In this document: positions 1-6,345 of the stretch, in pieces
How the letters are laid out: each line of letters starts with the position of its first letter
How positions within the stretch are numbered: position 1 is the stretch's first letter
Origin: JBKDZR01 sp047971485
GTDB taxonomy: Bacteria; Pseudomonadota; Alphaproteobacteria; Rhodobacterales; Rhodobacteraceae
Length of the DNA stretch: 8,348 nt
NCBI GenBank assembly: GCA_047971485.1
Contig: JBKDZR010000095.1
Location: forward strand, 1-8,348
Direction: 5' to 3'
Notes under the pieces: generated by a model
What the model saw: the letters and a program-made list of their open reading frames with translations, nothing else
Databases searched by the model: none
What the model was told of the DNA's origin: nothing
Translations under genes and position numbers: made by a program

Positions 1-519
1 GCGTCGTACCCCTTATCGGCGATCAGGATATCAGCGTCGATTTCGTCAATCAGCACATCGGCTCCGTCCAGATCACAGGCCTGTCCAGGTGTCAGGTGAA
101 AGCCGGTCGGGTTGCCCAAAGCATCGCAGGTCGCGTGGATTTTGGTGCTCAGACCACCTCGTGATCGCCCGATGCATTCGGTTTTTTGACGAACCCTTCG
201 CTCCGGCCGCATGTTGATGTGCCCCCACGATGGTGCTGTCGATCATGGCGTATTCGTTGTCGGCGTCCTGCGACAAGGCATTGAAAACACGCTTCCAGAC
301 GCCCTTGCGGCTCCAGCGCATATGGCGCGTGTGGATGACCCGGAAGTCACCGAACCGCTCAGGAAGATCGCGCCACGGGATGCCCGCGCGATAGCGGTAG
401 AGCACCGCTTCCACGAACAGCCGGTTGTCGCGGGCGGTCATACCGCTGTCCGAAGCCTTGCCCGGCAAAAGCGGGGCTATCCATTCCCATTGCTCATCGC
501 GAAGGGCGTATCGGCGCAT
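1..519 (-). pseudogene. IS5-family transposase, frame-changed and cut by the window edge
   Basis: DNA transposase of an IS5-family insertion sequence. The N-terminal frame (519 down to about 182) has the short helical domain seen in IS5/IS427-type transposases (DUF4096-like; YALRDEQWEWIAPLLPG, then YRYRAGIPWRDLPERFG) and the first catalytic Asp at residue 94 in MIDSTIVGAHQH. The expected continuation (IGRSRGGLSTKIHA, then DALGNPTGFHLTPGQ and IADKGYDA with the second catalytic Asp at 15-17) is present but in another frame, entered at the A6 run complementary to 182-187. Restoring the protein needs a +1 (or -2) shift. It is therefore either a two-ORF transposase joined by frameshifting, as in some IS5-family groups, or a broken copy with an inserted A. 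The last third, with the catalytic Glu, lies beyond the left edge. A GGAG-like ribosome site stands upstream of the ATG. The family is clear; whether it is active is not. Confidence 0.88.
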
Positions 520-606
520 CCTGTGTCAGCTCCGTCGTTAAAGTCGACACCCCAGGAATCACGCAAACGCCGATTTGGGAATCCCATGAGTGATGACACC
601 GCCTAG
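1..606 (-). mobile_element. Partial IS5-family insertion sequence, right end near 606-675
   Basis: The element carrying the transposase above enters from the left edge. Its outer end should lie some tens of bases upstream of the start codon at 519, which puts it between about 560 and 675. I could not fix the exact end because the opposite terminal repeat is outside the window. The best candidate for a terminal repeat is one arm of the inverted repeat at 606-675. The end coordinate given is therefore an estimate. Confidence 0.5.
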
Positions 607-675
607 GTGTTTAGTCCCACGGTCCATTCGTCGGACTGGAAGGAAGCACACCGTCAAACCGTGGGATCAAACACC
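606..675. repeat. 70-bp segment with imperfect 18-bp inverted ends
   Basis: The arm at 606-623 (GGTGTTTAGTCCCACGGT) is the reverse complement of 658-675 (ACCGTGGGATCAAACACC) except for a two-base swap (CT/TC). The arms are separated by 34 bp. Because the two arms point inward toward each other, the layout resembles a miniature element or a nested insertion-sequence end rather than a simple junction of two elements. I see no convincing flanking target duplication. It could also form a long hairpin in RNA. The symmetry is seen directly; the origin is inference. Confidence 0.55.
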
Positions 676-956
676 CAGATCGGCAACCGGATCCAATTCA
701 TCTGCCCCGTGAAATGGGCCAGGCGGCAGCGAGGCCAGGCAGGCACCGGTTTCCGCCTCGGCCCGGTCCAGCGACGCGGCCGTCTCGGTCAGGAACGCCC
801 CGCCCGCAGGTCAGCCGCCAGCCGCGCGATGCCCTCGGCCAGGGCCGCTGCCATGTCGGGTTGGTTGGGCACCTTGGCCACACGCAATCCGGACGCGTCC
901 CAGAAGACAAAATCGGCAAAGCGCGCCCCAAGATCGACAGCCAGATGTGCGCTCAT
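667..956 (-). pseudogene. Fragment resembling the hydantoinase/oxoprolinase N-terminus, frameshifted
   Basis: The minus-strand frame from the ATG at 954-956 gives a 55-residue stretch containing LAVDLGARFADFVFWD and GLRVAKVPNQPD. This resembles the start of HyuA-type hydantoinase/5-oxoprolinase subunits, where the family motif is D-x-G-G-T-F-T-D followed by K-x-P-(S/T)-x-P-x-D. The glycine-rich nucleotide-binding motif is altered here (DLGARFAD), and this frame ends at 789-791. Another frame continues without a stop to a TGA at 667-669 with plausible codon use (AFLTETAASLDRAEAETG) but no similarity I recognise. Intact HyuA proteins are roughly 500-700 residues, so this is at most a relic. No RBS is visible and no catalytic domain is left. 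Assignment rests on about 45 residues and could be chance. Confidence 0.35.
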
Positions 957-1320
957 CCCGGATGGCCCGGAACGTACGGCCAGCAAGGGCGGCCACCACA
1001 GCCCGACAGGGGAAAGCGTGTACAGGGATCGGTCACGTTTTGTCTTTCTCTTGTCCGGGCCCGATCACCATCCCCGTGTCGGGGACCCCGGCCACACCCG
1101 TTAGACGGTCTGCAGCCACCATGGCCTGCCGGACCGGGAAGGTCGACCGTGAAGCACGCCTTGGCAAGGCCTCTCCTGCCAAGCGGCCAGATTTCAGGCA
1201 CAGGCCAAATCTTTGATCAGATCCTTCAGGCCAAAGCGAACGCCACTGCACGTGGCTCCGCGTCGAAAGACTGTGGTGAGCGATCCTTTCCAGGGGACAT
1301 CCGGACGGGACCGCTTCGGA
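957..1320. other. Non-coding or decayed stretch downstream of the importer operon
   Basis: Short open frames exist on both strands here, but none resembles a family I know, has a convincing ribosome site, or shows sustained coding character. The stretch lies just past the ATPase stop codon. A small hairpin is possible at 1160-1183 (CTTGGCA pairing with TGCCAAG, loop of ten), but no T-run follows on either strand, so I do not call a terminator. Together with 676-956 it looks like old gene debris between the insertion sequence and the importer. Confidence 0.5.
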
Positions 1321-2079
1321 TCAGCCGTAATAGATCGCCGTGCGCCGGCCCTGAATCTCTGTCACCTTGATCTCCATGTCATAGACCTGGCGCAGGGCCT
1401 CGGTCGTCATGATCGTCTCGACCCCGCCGTGCAGACACACCCGCCCGTCCTTCAGTGCGATGATGTGATCGGAATACCAGGAGGCGAAATTGATATCATG
1501 CAGCACCATGACCACCGTCTTGCCCAGTTCACGGCACATGCAGTGCAAAAGCTGCATCATCGCCCTCGCATGCCTCATGTCCAGATTGTTCAGCGGTTCA
1601 TCCAGCAGGACATAATCGGTATCCTGACACAGGATCATGGCAACAAAGGCCCGTTGACGCTGCCCCCCCGACAATTCATCGAGAAAACGATCCGCCAGAT
1701 CCTCAAGCTGCATGTACCCCAGCGCCCGGGCGATATGGCCCCGATCGCCATCACACAACCGGCCCTTGCCATGGGGATAGCGCCCGAACGAGACCAGATC
1801 GCGCACGGTCAGCCGCGCGGTCATGTGATTGTCCTGGCGCAGGATCGACAAATGACGGGCAAGCCTGTCCCCCGGGGTCCGGCTGACATCCATTCCATCC
1901 ACCGTCACCCGTCCGCCCTCCACGCCAACCAACCGGCTGATCACCGACAGAAGGGTCGATTTTCCCGCACCGTTCGGTCCGATGATCGCGGTCAGCCCGC
2001 CGCGCGGGACCGTCACCGAGATGTCATCCAGGATCAGCGACCGGCCCAGAGATTTGACCACATGTTCCGCGACGATCAT
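1321..2079 (-). CDS. Ferric-siderophore ABC importer, ATP-binding protein (FatE/CeuD/YclP/VctC type)
   Basis: Cytoplasmic ATPase that powers import of a ferric siderophore through the two permeases encoded just upstream. All ABC motifs are intact in 252 residues: Walker A GPNGAGKST at 34-42, Q-loop Gln82, signature LSGGQRQR at 136-143, Walker B YVLLDEP at 156-162, D-loop NNLD at 164-167 and switch His194. Diagnostic family stretches include LTVRDLVSFGRYP, FVAMILCQDTDYVLLDEPLN and VLHDINFASWYSD, which match the petrobactin/enterochelin/vibriobactin ATPase group more closely than FhuC or BtuD. The start is fixed by AAGGGG seven bases upstream and by a 4-bp ATGA overlap with the preceding permease gene, which indicates translational coupling. 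It is the last gene of the four-gene operon. Family assignment is confident; the exact substrate is inferred from the binding protein. Confidence 0.95.
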   Translation of the reverse strand: MIVAEHVVKSLGRSLILDDISVTVPRGGLTAIIGPNGAGKSTLLSVISRLVGVEGGRVTVDGMDVSRTPGDRLARHLSILRQDNHMTARLTVRDLVSFGRYPHGKGRLCDGDRGHIARALGYMQLEDLADRFLDELSGGQRQRAFVAMILCQDTDYVLLDEPLNNLDMRHARAMMQLLHCMCRELGKTVVMVLHDINFASWYSDHIIALKDGRVCLHGGVETIMTTEALRQVYDMEIKVTEIQGRRTAIYYG

Positions 2080-3044
2080 CGGGCCGCCCCTTTCATGACC
2101 AGGAAAAGAAAGACAAGACCGCCCAGGAATTCGATGATGATCGACAGCGCGGTATCGAAGGCAAAAACCCGCTCCAGCACCATCTGACCACCGACAAGGC
2201 AGATCACCGCCAGCAGCACAGCCGCCGGCAGCACGAAACGGTGACGGGACGATCCCATCAGGCCATGGGCCAGACTGGCCACAAGCAGACCGAAAAAGGT
2301 GATCGGGCCAACCAGCGCGGTCGACACCGCCACCAGGATCGACACCATGACCAGGATCGACACCACCGTGCGGCGATAGCTGACCCCCAAGTTGATCGCC
2401 TGGGCTCGGCCCAGGGCCAGCACATCAAAGACCGGGCCCATCCGCCAGAAGATCAGGCTGACCCCGGCCACGATGGCCGTCGAGATCCCCAGAAGCCCGG
2501 GCTCAATCGCCGAGAAACTGGCAAAGAAGCTGTCCTGCAAGACTTGAAAGGCGTTCGGGTCCATCATCCGCTGCATGAAGCTGGACAAGCTGCGGAAAAA
2601 TACGCCGAAGACGATGCCGACCAGCACCAGCAGATGCAGGCTGCGGTCCTGCCCCAGGAACAGCCAACGGAACAGCAGGCCCGAAAAGCCGACCATCAGC
2701 CCGACTTCCATGATGAATTTCTGCCATGGTCCAATCCCGGTCAGCGCCCCTGCACCGAGAAAGAATACCACGGCGGTCTGGATCAACACGTACAGCGCAT
2801 CGAACCCCATGATCGAGGGCGTCAGAATGCGGTTGGCCGTGACTGTCTGGAACAGCACCGTCGAGACGGCCACCGACCAGGCAACCAGGATCAGCCCCGC
2901 CAGCTTGCGTCCCCGAAAGCTCAGAACGAAGTTCCAGCTGCCCTTGGCATCGACGACCATGAAACAGACCACACAGATCGCCGCCAGAACGGCCATCAGG
3001 GTCAGCATGCGCCATTGTCGGCTGTGGGGCTGGTCAGGCGCCAT
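2076..3044 (-). CDS. Ferric-siderophore ABC importer, second permease (FatC/CeuC/YclO/VctG type)
   Basis: Inner-membrane permease of 322 residues from the FecCD/BtuC-like family, expected to form a heterodimer with the product of the gene before it. Hydrophobic segments are spread over the full length, the first at about 13-31. Family landmarks are RKLAGLILVAWSVAVSTVLFQTV near 46-68, LTPSIMGFDALYVLIQT at 74-90, and the cytoplasmic coupling loop FGLLVASLAHGLMG at 251-264 that docks on the ATPase. The C-terminal block around 300-316 (SIIIEFLGGLVFLFLV) is also typical. Its ATG lies inside the end of the previous gene (11-bp overlap), with GAGGG about ten bases upstream. A later Met at residue 13 is possible but has weaker support. 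It overlaps the ATPase gene by 4 bp, so all three membrane/ATPase genes are coupled. Intact. Confidence 0.93.
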   Translation of the reverse strand: MAPDQPHSRQWRMLTLMAVLAAICVVCFMVVDAKGSWNFVLSFRGRKLAGLILVAWSVAVSTVLFQTVTANRILTPSIMGFDALYVLIQTAVVFFLGAGALTGIGPWQKFIMEVGLMVGFSGLLFRWLFLGQDRSLHLLVLVGIVFGVFFRSLSSFMQRMMDPNAFQVLQDSFFASFSAIEPGLLGISTAIVAGVSLIFWRMGPVFDVLALGRAQAINLGVSYRRTVVSILVMVSILVAVSTALVGPITFFGLLVASLAHGLMGSSRHRFVLPAAVLLAVICLVGGQMVLERVFAFDTALSIIIEFLGGLVFLFLVMKGAAR

Positions 3045-4005
3045 GACGCGGCGCCCTCAGCAGCAGGACCAGAAAGACAGCGCTGCCGATCACCCCGACG
3101 ACAACGGCGATCGGGATCTCATAAGGATAGCGGACGACGCGGCCCAGGATATCGCAGGCCAGTACGAACACCGAGCCGCCAACCGCCACCCAGGGTACCG
3201 TGATCCGCATGTTGTCGCCCACCAGCAAGCTGACGACATTGGGCACGATCAGCCCCAAAAACGGGATCGTGCCCACTGAGACCAGCCCGACCGCGGCCAC
3301 CACCGCGACGATGACCAGCCCAAGGCCCATCACCGCGCCATAATTCAGCCCCAGATTGGTGGTGAAATCCTTGCCCATCCCGGCCACGGTCAACCGGTCG
3401 GCGGCGATCCAGGCCAACACGGTTGCCGCCAGCCCCAGCCACAGCAATTCATACCGGCCGCGCAGCACACCCGAGAAATCCCCCATGGTCCAGGCCAGCA
3501 GCGATCCCATCAGATTGAACCGATAGGCGATGAACGTGCCAACCGCCCCGATCACCCCGGCCAGCATGATCCCCACCAGCGGCACCAGCAGCACCTCGCG
3601 CGGGGGTACAAAACGCAGGATACGCAGGAACAGGGCCGTCCCCGCCAGGGCAAAGCCTGCCGCCACCAGCATCTTGGCCATCAGCGGCCAGCCTGGTGCC
3701 AGCAGCGTCACAGCCAGGAACCCCAGGGCGGCGGATTCGCTGGTGCCCGTGGTCGAGGGCTCGACAAAACGGTTGCGCACGATGATCTGCATGACCAGCC
3801 CCGCAATCGCCAGCGACGATCCCGCCAGGATCAGGGCCAGGGTGCGCGGGATCCGGCTGGCCATCAGGACCAGCACCGCGCGATCATTGGCGTCAGGACC
3901 GAACAGGGTGGCCAGGGACACATCGCTGATACCGACGAAGAGGCTGGTCAGCGCCAGCCCCGTCATCAGCAAAAAGCACCCTGCAAGTGGCCCATAGCCC
4001 TTCAT
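3034..4005 (-). CDS. Ferric-siderophore ABC importer, first permease (FatD/CeuB/YclN/VctD type)
   Basis: Inner-membrane permease of 323 residues, partner of the permease encoded next. Landmarks are RIPRTLALILAGSSLAIAG at 51-69, followed by the conserved NRFVEPSTTGTSESAALG block at 78-95, the coupling loop GLIVPNVVSLLVG at 251-263, and the family's C-terminal block DILGRVVRYPYEIPIAVVVG at 285-304. An upstream in-frame Met at 4083 would add 26 charged residues (SFSRFRLGPRVGRDKRD) and would place the start inside the terminator-like hairpin. I therefore chose the ATG at 4003-4005, where the protein begins directly with a hydrophobic helix; its ribosome site (GACAGG) is weak. A gap of about 108 bp separates it from the binding-protein gene, unlike the overlapping genes downstream. 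The family is firm, the start moderately so. Confidence 0.93.
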   Translation of the reverse strand: MKGYGPLAGCFLLMTGLALTSLFVGISDVSLATLFGPDANDRAVLVLMASRIPRTLALILAGSSLAIAGLVMQIIVRNRFVEPSTTGTSESAALGFLAVTLLAPGWPLMAKMLVAAGFALAGTALFLRILRFVPPREVLLVPLVGIMLAGVIGAVGTFIAYRFNLMGSLLAWTMGDFSGVLRGRYELLWLGLAATVLAWIAADRLTVAGMGKDFTTNLGLNYGAVMGLGLVIVAVVAAVGLVSVGTIPFLGLIVPNVVSLLVGDNMRITVPWVAVGGSVFVLACDILGRVVRYPYEIPIAVVVGVIGSAVFLVLLLRAPRHGA

Positions 4006-4058
4006 CTCATGCCTGTCTCGTTTGTCCCGGCCCACCCGAGGGCCCAACCGGAAGCGGG

Positions 4059-4092
4059 AAAAAGAAAGCCCGGCGGCGAACACCCCCGGGCC
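4059..4092 (-). terminator. Hairpin plus T-tract between binding-protein and permease genes
   Basis: Read on the minus strand, GCCCGG (4091-4086) pairs with CCGGGC (4073-4068) around a 12-base loop. The downstream arm is followed at once by TTTCTTTTT (4067-4059). A flanking G-U pair can extend the stem. This is the layout of an intrinsic terminator, and it sits inside the operon about 20 bp after the binding-protein stop and about 54 bp before the permease start. The simplest reading is partial termination, so that the periplasmic protein is made in excess over the membrane complex, as is known for other ABC importers. The structure is seen; efficiency is inference. Confidence 0.6.
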
Positions 4093-4113
4093 GATCCGTC
4101 ACGACCCTCGTGC

Positions 4114-5043
4114 TCAGGAGGTGCCAGAAAAGGCCTCGATCAGCTGATCGAGCAGAAGCATGATCCCCTGATAGCCATGCATGGTCACATAGGCCGCCTG
4201 ACTGTCCAGATACACAATCTGGTCATTTTGCCAGAACCCGGTCTGATGCAGCAATTCGTTATCCAGCAATTCCCGGGCGGCACCCGTATTGCCGACCCCT
4301 GCATCGCGGTCGATCACGAACAGCCAGTCAGGGGCGGTTTCGACCAAATACTCGAACGAGATCGCATCGCCCCCATGATCGCGGTCATCCACGGTATCGA
4401 ACACAGACGGGATCTGAAGATCCTTGTAGATCCACGACACTCGCGATCCCGGTCCATAGACCCCCAGCTTGCCGCCATTGGTGATAATGACCAGCCCGCT
4501 GCCCTGATCCGCCGCTGCCGCGCGCGCGGTGTCCAGTTTGGCCTCCAGGTTGGCGATCAGGGCTGCGGCCCGATCCTCAACCCCGAAGATCGCACCATAT
4601 TGGGTCAGGCGCGCCTCAACCCCCGCGATCAGATCCTCGTTCGAGATCGAGGCATCCATGGTCGGGACAAATGGCGCCAGGGTCGCATAGCTGCGCCGCG
4701 ACCGGGCCCCGATGATGACCAGATCCGGCGCAGCGGCAACGATCCCTTCGATATCGGGTTCCTGCAGCGATCCGAGACGGGCGGCATCCGCCGACACCCG
4801 ATCCGCCAGATATCCCGGCGCGTTGCTGGACGGCACCCCGGCCACGGCGATGCCAAGGGCGTCGAGATTGTCGAAGGCCGCCCAGTCGGTCACCAGCACC
4901 GTCTCGGGCGTGTCCGCCAGGACCGTCTCGCCCTGATTATGGGCTATGGTAATCTGCTGGGCATGCAACGCGCCCGGGCCGGTCATCAGCGCGGCCAGGG
5001 TCAGCACCGTGGCGACGGGGCGGAACGTGTGGGTCTGGATCAT
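4114..5043 (-). CDS. Periplasmic catecholate-siderophore binding protein (FatB/CeuE/YclQ/VctP type)
   Basis: Captures a ferric siderophore in the periplasm and delivers it to the two permeases. The 309-residue product starts with a Sec signal peptide (MIQTHTFRPVA, hydrophobic core to about residue 22, likely cleavage after ALHA at 28). There is no lipobox Cys, so a soluble periplasmic protein is expected. The mature part has the helical-backbone class III fold sequence pattern: VLVTDWAAFDNLDALG, then PDLVIIGARSRRSY near 106-119, VYGPGSRVSWIY at 195-206, DHGGDAISFEYL at 222-233, WLFVIDRDAGVGN at 240-252 and the end region KIVYLD-like QIVYLDSQAAY. Arg114, Arg201, His223, Arg246 and Tyr285 line up with residues that CeuE uses for catecholate and iron. 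The start was chosen from AGGAG seven bases upstream of the ATG at 5041-5043; the open frame upstream to 5235 lacks such a site and would bury the signal peptide. First gene of the operon. Confidence 0.94.
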   Translation of the reverse strand: MIQTHTFRPVATVLTLAALMTGPGALHAQQITIAHNQGETVLADTPETVLVTDWAAFDNLDALGIAVAGVPSSNAPGYLADRVSADAARLGSLQEPDIEGIVAAAPDLVIIGARSRRSYATLAPFVPTMDASISNEDLIAGVEARLTQYGAIFGVEDRAAALIANLEAKLDTARAAAADQGSGLVIITNGGKLGVYGPGSRVSWIYKDLQIPSVFDTVDDRDHGGDAISFEYLVETAPDWLFVIDRDAGVGNTGAARELLDNELLHQTGFWQNDQIVYLDSQAAYVTMHGYQGIMLLLDQLIEAFSGTS

Positions 5044-5279
5044 ATCCTGTCTCCTGAGGGCAGAAAACCGCATCATTGGTGCCGAGAGGGTGCCTTTTCC
5101 AACGATTTCCATCATGAATGGGGCAGCGTTAGACCTGACGCCCGCGCCCGTCAAGTCTTCCTGACTTTTTTGATAAGATATCTCGCACCAACCAACGCCA
5201 CGGATCTCTCCTGCCCCTGAAAACAGCTTTCCCATGCTCGGTCCTTGCCTGGAGACCCGAGGCAGAACATATCTTATCC
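5044..5279. promoter_or_regulatory. Divergent control region of the siderophore operon and the M48 peptidase gene
   Basis: This 236-bp spacer must hold promoters for both flanking units. It is locally AT-rich around 5150-5185. The box ATATCTTATC occurs twice, once on each strand: minus strand 5181-5172, and plus strand 5269-5278 directly before the peptidase ATG. Beside the first lies a small dyad, AAGTC (5153-5157) and GACTT (5163-5167). A possible minus-strand -35 TTGACG (5154-5149) is followed after 15 bases by TCTAAC, a poor -10 with short spacing. I find no clear Fur, Irr or RirA consensus; TGATAAGATATCTCG at 5171-5185 misses the RirA-type TGA-N9-TCA pattern by one base. Iron control is likely from the gene content but not shown. 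Confidence 0.45.
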
Positions 5280-5966
5280 ATGCTCAAGCTGACCCCGATC
5301 CTTCTGGCCGTCCTCTATGCCGTTACCCTGTACATGGTTTCGGCCTGGCGGACGCGACGGGACCTGGATGCGCGCTCGACCGAACTGGCCGATCCGGTGT
5401 TGAATGCCACCTTCATGCATCTGGCCCAGGCCCTGGATGTGCCAAAAATCCGGGTCCACATCTATGAAATCACCCCGGTCAACGGGCTGGCCGCCCCCGA
5501 TGGACGGATTTTCATCACCCGTGGTTTCTATGACAAGTTCCGTCTGGGTGATGTCAGCGCCGAGGAAATGGCCGGCGTCATCGCCCATGAACTGGGCCAT
5601 GTCGCCCTGGGCCACAGCCGCAAGCGGATGATCGACTTTTCCGGCCAGAACGCCCTGCGCACGGCGCTGGCGGTCCTGCTGTCCCGCTTTCTGCCCGGGA
5701 TCGGGGTGTGGATCGCCAATATGGTCGCCTCGCTCTTCGCTGCGCGCATGTCCCGCGACGATGAATTCGAGGCCGACGCCTATGCCACGGCCCTGCTGAT
5801 CAAGGCCGGGATCGGGACCGGGCCGCAGAAATCCCTGTTCCGCAAACTGGGCGCGATGACCGGCAACCATGGCGCCGCAACACCCGCCTGGTTTCTGAGC
5901 CACCCCAAGGCCGAGGAGCGGATCCGCGCGATTGAGGCCAATGAGGCCCGCTGGATCCCAGAATAG
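5280..5966 (+). CDS. Membrane-anchored M48-family zinc metallopeptidase
   Basis: Zinc-dependent peptidase of 228 residues, related to HtpX/Oma1/BepA-type M48 enzymes that act on membrane or envelope proteins. One hydrophobic segment at about 4-22 (LTPILLAVLYAVTLYMVSA) probably anchors it in the inner membrane. The active site is HELGH at 103-107 (His103 and His107 bind zinc, Glu104 is catalytic). The third ligand is most likely Glu162 in the DEFEADAYA segment, with the family Asp at 166. Other conserved stretches are NGLAAPDGRIFITRGFY at 68-84 and RMIDFSGQNALRTAL at 116-130, typical of a compact form I associate with Rhodobacterales. The C-terminus keeps the SHPKAEERI motif (substrate-side His in LSHP). 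No Shine-Dalgarno sequence stands before the ATG, yet the N-terminal anchor argues for this start. It is divergent to the siderophore operon and convergent with the PIN gene. The true substrate is unknown. Confidence 0.92.
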   Translation: MLKLTPILLAVLYAVTLYMVSAWRTRRDLDARSTELADPVLNATFMHLAQALDVPKIRVHIYEITPVNGLAAPDGRIFITRGFYDKFRLGDVSAEEMAGVIAHELGHVALGHSRKRMIDFSGQNALRTALAVLLSRFLPGIGVWIANMVASLFAARMSRDDEFEADAYATALLIKAGIGTGPQKSLFRKLGAMTGNHGAATPAWFLSHPKAEERIRAIEANEARWIPE

Positions 5967-6345
5967 CGGACCGTAAGGGGATCAAGCCCCCCACGAACGC
6001 CCGCTTTGAGGCCATATTGACGCTGCCCCCTCCCGGCGCGGGACAAGCCCGGAACGGGCGCCGCGCCATCACTGGGGCGGCCCACCGGTCTGGCGCTTTG
6101 GCTGAAGGAAGCGCGAAGCTGGAATATCGCGCCACCACGGCTACCATAAATCGCATAGCAGGCAGGTTGGGTGCGCCAGCCCCCGGTCCGGCGCTGGCGC
6201 GGCTGGCTCTGCTGGTGGTAACGGCCGCTTTGTCGACCATGCCGCCTGTGGCCAGACGGCCCCCCTTCCCTGCTGCCAATGCCATCGGCACTATGCCCTT
6301 AAACTCTACCCCGCATTGGGCACACCAAAGCGCGGTTATGGAGCC
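5967..6345. other. Intergenic region between convergent genes, holding repeat copy 1
   Basis: No gene is supported. Open frames here on both strands run antisense into the peptidase gene or lack recognisable content. The region holds the first copy of the 73-bp repeat (6035-6107). A short GGGG/CCCC hairpin (about 5977-5991) follows the peptidase stop, but without a T-run. The remaining 6108-6345 is GC-rich, with nothing I recognise; it may be the eroded remainder of the element that supplied the repeat. Confidence 0.5.
6035..6107 (+). repeat. 73-bp direct repeat, copy 1
   Basis: Identical to 8248-8320 except for one base (T at 6098, C at 8311), in the same orientation and 2213 bp apart. The first 33 bp form a compound dyad: GGCGCG (6035-6040) with CGCGCC (6062-6067) outside, and GCCCG-GAA-CGGGC (6047-6059) inside. 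Both copies are outside genes. The high identity in intergenic DNA points to a dispersed repeat family or to a recent duplication; other copies cannot be seen from here. Confidence 0.93.

Noticed and set aside
1160..1183. Terminator after the siderophore operon
   Set aside because: Seven-base stem with no T-run on either strand, about 140 bp beyond the ATPase stop.
1213..2187. Long plus-strand open frame opposite the ATPase gene
   Set aside because: Antisense shadow of a high-GC gene; its His/Gln/Arg-rich composition has no family resemblance. The same holds for 2241-3203, 4009-5220 and 6942-8198 on the plus strand.
4006..4083. In-frame extension of the first permease by 26 residues
   Set aside because: Charged, non-membrane sequence whose start codon would fall inside the terminator-like hairpin.
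5171..5185. RirA-type iron box (TGA-N9-TCA)
   Set aside because: Ends in TCG rather than TCA and lacks further consensus, so not called as a site.
5044..5235. In-frame extension of the binding protein by 64 residues to the ATG at 5235
   Set aside because: No ribosome site there, it would bury a clear Sec signal peptide, and the ATG at 5041-5043 has AGGAG at proper spacing.
5274..5903. Minus-strand open frame over the M48 gene
   Set aside because: Antisense shadow; the plus-strand product has an intact HELGH active site and full-length family similarity.
5977..5991. Terminator for the M48 gene
   Set aside because: Only a four-base GGGG/CCCC stem with no T-tract.
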